From: Coptis chinensis
Taxonomy: Eukaryota > Streptophyta > Magnoliopsida > Ranunculales > Ranunculaceae
DNA length: 64,000 bases
Direction of reading: 5' to 3'
NCBI GenBank assembly: GCA_015680905.1
Contig: CM027377.1
Coordinates: 27,676,501-27,740,500, forward strand
Shown here: positions 57,935-64,000 of the stretch, piece after piece
Layout of the letters: each line of letters begins with the position of its first letter
How positions within the stretch are numbered: the stretch's first letter is position 1
Position numbers and translations under genes: made by a program
Notes under the pieces: generated by a model
Told to the model about the DNA's origin: nothing
Database searches by the model: none
What the model saw: only the letters and a program-made list of their open reading frames with translations

Positions 57935-60900
57935 ATGACTAATGGTAATGAATCTACTATCTCGACTGTTATTTCGGTTGGAACGGGTGAAGATGTCCAG
58001 TCTTTCTACCCTGTTCATGATAATCTGAATCTGAAAATTACCTCACTGCTATTAGATGGTTTGAATTATGTTCGATGGGCACAGTCTGTAAAACTGTTTG
58101 TTGGAGGTCGTGGAAAGATAGGATTTCTTCTGGGCACAGAAAAAGCACCTGTAGAAACTGATCCAAAGTATGCTAAGTGGTTCTCAGATGGTTCTATAGT
58201 GAGGACTTGGTTGATTAATTCTATGCAACCAACGATTTCGGCTGGCTATTTGTTTACGTATTAATCGCGATATCTTATTTGGGAATCTCTTCGCATGCGA
58301 TATATTCTCGAGACGTAATAATGCGAGGAGTTTCCAACTTTCTAATGAGATTGGAAATTTCAAACAGGGTACTCAATCTCTTGGGGCGTACTATGTTCGA
58401 CTTCGATCTGGTTGGGAAGAACTATCTCATTATGATAGTTTTATTGAGTGACCAGCTAATGCAGCAGAGATTTATGCAAAGATTGTGGAGAAGAATCGAG
58501 TATTTCAGTTTTTTGCTAGGCTCACTCCTGAGTTTGAGTATGTTGTACGTTGTTCATCTGCTTGACAAGCATCTGTTCCCAACTCTTGAAGAAGCACATG
58601 CCTATTGTCTCTCTAATCAGAGTCGTCGAGTGCCTATGCCTCATACTCCTGGTCTTCTATCTGAGTCTTCTTCTATGGCAGTCTGTTATGCTTATCCGCT
58701 ACCACGGTCAGTTCCTCCACATACTTTCCAGGCACCACTACTCGGTCTTTTGCCATTGCCAGTGGCCTCTGGTAGTTCTTGTCCTCCGAAGAAGAAGTCT
58801 GATCATTGTGGCAGATTTGGGCATGTAAAGGCAACGTGCTATCAGTTACACGGTCGTCCTCTTGGTTATCAACCACCACGCCCATCATCCCAGTCTTCAG
58901 CACACCTATCTGCTGACTCTAGTACATCAGAGTCCTCTGCTTCTAGTGCTCTTTCTCCAAACGAGATCAGTAGGTTCCGACAGTTTCTCTCTATGTCTTC
59001 TCAACTGGGATCTTCTCATGCAGGTAATTTTGCATCTGCCAATAATGCTTCTGCATCCCGGACTTCACCTTGGATTGTTGATTCGAGTGCCACTGATAAT
59101 ATGACTGGTATGTCTTCTCTTTTTTGGAATTATGCATCTAGTTCTTGGAAATAGACAATTCATCTTGCCAATGGGGTTGAAACGCCTATTGTAGGGCAGG
59201 GTTGTATCCTAGTTACTAATTTCTTTTTGTTACCTGTTGTTCTTCATGTCTTCAAGTTGACCACCAATCTTATTTCTATTAGTAAACTTACCAGAGATGT
59301 AAATTGTAGTGTAACCTTTTATCCATATTGTGTTTTTCAAGATCTGGTGTCGTAGAAGGTGATTGGCAGTGGACGTGAAGAGGGTGGCTTATATGTACTG
59401 GTTAGACCTGTTTCTTCAGTCTCTCTCCATGCCCTCTAGTTAGAGTCTTCGTCCAGTAGTGAAAATGAAAGCGGGTGTTACATCAGCATCACCACTTATG
59501 TCATATTTCTTTTGAGTATCTACATTATTTGTTTCCATCTTTCTTTTCCAAGGTGTCCATGTCGGGTCTATCTTGTGAGACATGTGAATTGGCTAAACAT
59601 CATTGTAGCCCTTATCCATTAAGCAACAATAAAACTTCATCTTTGTTTGATATTGTGCACTCCGATGTTTGGGGTCCTGCCCCGGTCACTATTTCATTAT
59701 TTTGTGTTAGGATTTCATTATTTTGTGTTATTCATTGACGATTTCTCTAAGTGTACTTGGGTTTATTTGATGAAATCCAAGGATGAGGTCTCCTCCATTT
59801 TCCAGACTTTTACTGTAATGGTTCGTACACAGGTTGGTACAGCAGTTAAAATCTTCCATTCCGATTAGGATGAGGAATTTTTGTCTCATGGCCTTCGACA
59901 GTTCTGCGAGGCTAATGGTATTTTGCATCAAACCTCCAACACTCAGACTCCACAACAAAATGGCAAGTCCGAAAGAAAAAACCGTCATATTTTTTATCTT
60001 GCTCGTGTTATGTCTATTGGCATGAATGTTCCTTCGCATTTCTGGTTTGATGCTGTCCTTATGGCGGTGTATCTCATTAACCATTCTCCATCTCGAGCTC
60101 TTGCTTTCGCACCCCGTATTCCATTATTCATCCTGGTCGTTCTGCTTTTCATATCCCACCTCGTGTTTATGGGTGTGTCTGTTTCGTCTAAGTCACCGGG
60201 TCTATCTCTAAACTAGATCCGCATGCTTTGAAATGTGTGTTTCTAGGTTACTCTCATACTTATAAGGGTTATCAGTGTTATTACCCCTCATCGCATCATT
60301 GTTTCATCTCCATAGACGTTACCTTCTTCGAACATGCTCCGTTCTTTTTCAGGCAATGTTCTATCTCAGGGGGAGTGTTTTTCAGTTCTCCCTTTTCCTC
60401 ATGAGGATTCACGTTCGGTTCCTCTTTCTTTTCCACTTCCGATGAGTGTTCAGCTAGAGCCTATAATCTCCCATCCAGTTCCACATTTGGTTTCAGCTCC
60501 TTTATAGGTCTATACTCGTCGATATCCAGGGTGGCAACCTTCTCCACCAGACTGCCCAACATTTTCTGCTTCTCCAGGTTCACCACTTGCCACTGATTCA
60601 CCTTTACCAGGTATTGAGCCATCTCCTATCCCTCCTGCACCAGTTACTATTGATGTTGATTTACCGATTGTTGATAGAACTGATACTCCACCCATTGATA
60701 TTCGGAAAGAGAAGCATACTGCAGGGATGCCAGCTAGATATGCTAATACTGTGGCTCATTCTATCACTGATTATACTTTAGATCATTGTTTGTCTCCTAG
60801 TTACCGATATTTTCAGGCTTCTCTCTCATTGGTTGATATAACACGTACAGTGGCAGAGGCGTTAGCCCAGCCTCATTGGAAGGTTGTGATGTTGGAGGAA

Positions 60901-61541
60901 TTACATGCATTGGAGGTCAATAATACTTGGGCATTGGTTTCTCTTCTGCCTGGGTGTAGAGCAGTAGGGTGTAAATGGGTTTTCACAGTGAAACAAAATT
61001 TAGATGGCACAGTTAGTAGGTATAAGGCTCGGTTGGTTGCTAAAGGGTATGCACATATTCATGGGGTTGATTATCAGGAGACTTTTGCTCCTGTGGCCAA
61101 GATGAATACGATTCGAATTATCTTTTCTCTTGCTGCGTCCAAGTTATGGCCCCTTTTTCAGATGGATGTGAAAAATGTCTTTCTTAATGGGGCTTTATAG
61201 GAAGAGGTGTATATGTCTCCACCACCTGGTTTCCATTCTTCTTCTACTTTGGGCTTGGTGTGCCAGTTGAATAACTCTATCTATGGGCTTAAGCAGTCTC
61301 CTCGCATTTGGGCTGATACATTTGCTGCAACCATGACCGCATATGGATATGTTCAGAGTCAAGCTTACCACACCTTGTTTCTTAGACACTCTGGTACAAA
61401 GATTGTTGTGTTGCTTGTTTATGTGGACGATATTGTTATTACTGGCGATGATGTTCAGGGTATTAGTGACCTGAAATCCTATCTCAGTACCCATTTTAAG
61501 GTGAAAGATCTCGACTCTCTCATTCACTTAACATTTTCCTA
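57935..61541 (+). pseudogene. Copia gag-pol, broken by many stops
   Basis: Gag starts MTNGNESTISTVISVGTGED at 57935 and includes LLLDGLNYVRWAQSVKLFVG and a zinc-knuckle remnant (HCGRFGHVKATC). Protease: WIVDSSATDNMTG, where the usual DSGATDHM has Gly to Ser and His to Asn. Integrase: CETCELAKHH, FIDDFSKCTWVYLMKSKDEV, IFHSD followed by TAG, then TPQQNGKSERKNRH. Reverse transcriptase: TWALVSLLPGCRAVGCKWVF, KARLVAKGYAHIHGVDYQET, FQMDVKNVFLNG, and the catalytic LVYVDDIVITG. Stops or frameshifts occur about every 100-300 bases. A short tandem duplication (TTTCATTATTTTGTGTTA) sits at 59690-59730 in integrase. Confidence 0.85.
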
Positions 61542-61555
61542 AATTACTTTCTACA
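61514..61555 (+). repeat. 3' LTR remnant of the copia element
   Basis: The last 42 bases match the end of the 5' LTR and end in TACTTTCTACA before the GAAGA duplication. Confidence 0.7.
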
Positions 61556-61560
61556 GAAGA

Positions 61561-62164
61561 ATGTTTCTGAATGCAATGGAGTTTTATGTTATTGTTCTTG
61601 ATATATAGACCTAGGCAGTGCATATTTTAGCAACTACTTTACATTTTAGTAACTATGACACAAACGCTTGTCTCGGTGTCCCAATGGCCGACTGACATAA
61701 CCTTGTATACGAATCCTATTGAAATGTGCCATGTATGTTTGTAATACCGTGTCTACACAGTCTCAGACGTGTTAGGTTCCTAGAGAATGGAGTGTCTTTG
61801 TCAACAGATTTAAACTTTGTTTTGTGTTTGGTACGCATTTGAACACAGATAGTTCTTGACAGTAGCTGGCTTTAACATCAAAATATCAAGTGAATTGAAT
61901 TGATGTTACTGTCAAGTACATGGTTTTCTTTATTTCAATTTTTTTGCTTTGACCGATAGTTTGCGTACCGTTATGTCTATAAGTTTTTTTAGCACTCTTG
62001 CTTTGGCATTGATAGCATTGTGATCTTCTGTTCATTAGTTGAAATAGTTGCTTAGTAAAATATGTAATATATGTATGTATCATAGTGTGGAAGGTTCAAA
62101 TTAATGACAGTTTATGATAGAAAACAAAGTTAACGGCTAAAATGCTAGATACATAACGGTTTTA
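61561..62164. other. Intergenic between two copia elements
   Basis: AT-rich DNA that continues the HIG1 3' flank. No gene recognised. Confidence 0.45.
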
Positions 62165-63275
62165 GTTTTGGTCCGTAAACAATTAATAAAGTGGCTTGAT
62201 TTCTTCTATTCATTCATCACATATATATACATGTTTACATAGTGTATGAGATCCTATAACTTAGGAAGATTTGTACACCAATGGTAACATACAACTACTA
62301 AGAATATATTCATGATATCAAAGATACTGCCGAGAATATATCCATGATCTCTAACTTGAAGATGAAGGCAATCCAAACATAGAAGGCTTGTCAATACTCC
62401 CCCGCAAACTAGGCAACAGGTTGACGAGTTTAGAACGTAGAACGTTGTTTGGAGAGACCTTTGGTGAAGATGTATGTTAGTTGATCTTGACTGGAGAGAA
62501 AAACAACTCTATGGGTACCCATCGCAACTCGTTCTCTAACAAAATGATAGTCTAATTCAATATGCTTCGTGCGAGCATGAAAAACTGGATTGGTAGCCAT
62601 ATAAGTCACGCTAAGGTTATCACAATAGATAATTGTCGGAGAGTGGAGTGGAATGCATAAGTCCCGAAGAAGAGGTTGGACCCAAATAGTATCAGCACAA
62701 GCATATGCAAGGGCACAATACTCGGCTTCGGCACTAGAGCGAGAGACCGTGGGTTACTTTTTAGCAGACCAAGAAATTAAGTTTGAACCCAAAAATAGGT
62801 AGAAACCAATAGTAGAGCGCCAACTATCTGGACAGCCAACCCAGTCTGCATCAGAATAAGCAACAAGTTTTAAAGGATGAGGTGAGTGCTGAAGGTATAA
62901 TCCATAACCAAGGGATCCTTTAAGGTAGCGAAGGACGAGTTTAGCAGCGACTAAATGTAAGTCATGCGGGCTGCTCATAAATTACGCAAGGTGGTGAACA
63001 ACAAAGGCAATATCAGGTCTTGTGAGTGTCAAGTACTGAAGAGCACCAAGAATATGACGGTATTCAATGGCATCTGAAAGAGGGTCTCCACTCAATGATG
63101 ATAATTGGGTACGTGCTGTAAGAGGTGTGGAGCACGACTTACAATCTAACATGCAGTTTCAATGGAGCAAGTCAAGTGTGTATTTAGTTTGGGAAATATG
63201 AAGACCATTTGCATCACGAGTGGCTTCTAATCCCAGAAAATAATGCAAATCACCAAGATCTTTAATCTCAAATTC
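62165..63275 (-). mobile_element. 3' part of a second Ty1/copia element (reverse transcriptase end, RNase H, PPT, LTR)
   Basis: On the minus strand: FEIKDLGDLHYFLGLEATRD, LLH then TAG, AIEYRHILGALQYLTLTRPD, SSPHDLHLVAAKLVLRYLKG, LVAYSDADWVGCPDSWRSTI, SRSSAEAEYCALAYA, IYCDNLSVTYMATNPVFHAR and TKHIELDYHFVRERV. These are the end of reverse transcriptase and RNase H of a copia element. A polypurine tract TTTGCGGGGGAG (about 62397-62408) and an LTR start (TATTGACAAGCC; the family usually has TG) follow. Stops are present (62985, 62755). Confidence 0.82.
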
Positions 63276-64000
63276 AACCCTTAAAGATTTAATCTCCAGA
63301 TTTGAATGCCCAAGTTTGGACTTTCTTGTCGTATAATCTTTTTAGAATCTACTGGTTGGCAGCCAAACGCAATGCGGCGCCCTCCTGTTTTTCATCTAGG
63401 AGATCCATTTCTCTACATAACAACTCTTCATTGTCTAGTGTGTGTACTACGTTCGATTTCTTGGTGGGGGTTACTAGTTCAAGAAGGATGACAGCTTCAA
63501 TTTCGTAGGTCAGTAAAAAAAGAGACTCACCAATGGATCGTCTGGGTGTAGTTCTGTACGCCCATAGGACCTTAGGTAATTTTTCGACCCACAACCCTTT
63601 CGCATCATCTAGTTTGCTCTACATGTTATCCAAATTACTCTATTCGAGGTTTCAACTTGGCCATTGCCTTGTGGATACCTTGGGGTTGAAATAATATGGG
63701 TGATGTCCAACTCTTCATAGAACTCGGCTATCGATCCACCAACGAACTATTGCCCATTATCTGAGATTATGACTTTGGGTATGCCAAACCTACAGACAAT
63801 GTTGTTCCAAGTGAACTTTCTGACATCCTGCTCTCGAATGAAGGCGAGGGGAACTGCTTCTATCCACTTAGTGAAGTAGTCCGTCACGACTAGTAAGAAT
63901 TTGACATTGCCAGGGGCGGGTGGCAAGGGTCCTACAATGTCAGTTTCTTACTGCGCAAATAGCCATGGGCTGGCCAATGGGTGCAGTTCTGTCATGGGAG
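63276..64000 (-). mobile_element. Ty3/gypsy integrase fragment, runs off the window
   Basis: On the minus strand from the window end: VTDYFTKWIEAVPLAFIREQ, FGIPKVIISDNGQ followed by TAA where the family has a residue, FVGGSIAEFYEELDITH, TPRYPQGNGQVETSNRV and WVEKLPKVLWAYRTTPRRSI, then RLYDKKVQTWAFKSGD. The D, D and E of the catalytic core (TDY, SDNGQ, VETSN) are visible. The sequence switches to copia reverse transcriptase at about 63275. Confidence 0.82.

Larger units (their letters stand above)
57491..61555 (+). mobile_element. Ty1/copia retrotransposon with internal 3' deletion
   Basis: The 5' LTR (57491-57631, TGTTAGTAGG...TTTTTACA) is followed by a primer-binding site TGGTATCGGAGCC, close to the initiator Met tRNA complement. 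Gag, protease, integrase and the first two thirds of reverse transcriptase follow on the plus strand. The sequence then jumps from the FKVKDL codons into the last 42 bases of the 3' LTR. TSD GAAGA is intact, so the deletion happened after insertion or during reverse transcription. The rest of reverse transcriptase, RNase H, PPT and most of the 3' LTR are gone. Confidence 0.87.

Overview
This is nuclear DNA from a flowering plant, most likely a eudicot. Spliced genes have short exons and AT-rich GT-AG introns. The host proteins that can be read (UVH3/XPG, anamorsin/DRE2, ACR, SEC14-like, EIN2) resemble plant family members, and every major class of plant transposon is present. I see no prokaryotic, organellar or viral gene. 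No tRNA, rRNA or CRISPR array was found.

Layout. (1) 1-9489, minus strand: one apparently intact host gene, the XPG/RAD2-type repair endonuclease UVH3. Fourteen exons join in frame and the 3' end lies beyond base 1. (2) 9863-17567: a Mutator-like element (MULE) with a 9-bp target duplication and long inverted ends. It carries a dead, intron-free copy of DRE2. A 6.2-kb CACTA element (11093-17320, TSD TTT) sits inside it and carries pieces of an SDN-type exonuclease, an ACT-repeat (ACR) protein, a SEC14-like protein and an HSP70. (3) 17577-31569: decayed DNA with hAT-type MITEs, a duplicated segment (copy A about 19992-22500, copy B about 23767-27530), Helitron-like 3' ends, a 350-bp palindrome, two collinear fragments of an EIN2-like gene and a Ty3/gypsy gag scrap. 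(4) 31584-43172, minus strand: an L1-type LINE with a 14-bp TSD. A solo-LTR-like insertion splits it, and that insertion is itself split by a 3.7-kb LTR-like element with TSD ATTAA. (5) 43918-44446: a PIF/Harbinger-like MITE. (6) 44493-56061: an 11.6-kb MULE with 9-bp TSD holding a degenerate ULP1 protease gene (plus), a zinc-knuckle ORF (plus) and a degenerate MURA transposase (minus), the Kaonashi type of MULE. (7) 56841-56990: an orphan exon of a HIG1-domain protein. (8) 57491-61555: a Ty1/copia element with a GAAGA TSD and a large internal deletion. (9) 62165-64000: a Ty1/copia RNase H end joined to a Ty3/gypsy integrase, both minus.

Only UVH3 looks like a working host gene. Most of the rest is transposons and the gene pieces they carry or have broken. 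The strongest structural result is the gene-carrying CACTA nested in a gene-carrying MULE right behind the UVH3 5' end. All family names come from reading translations by eye. Element borders come from paired terminal repeats and target duplications visible in the sequence.
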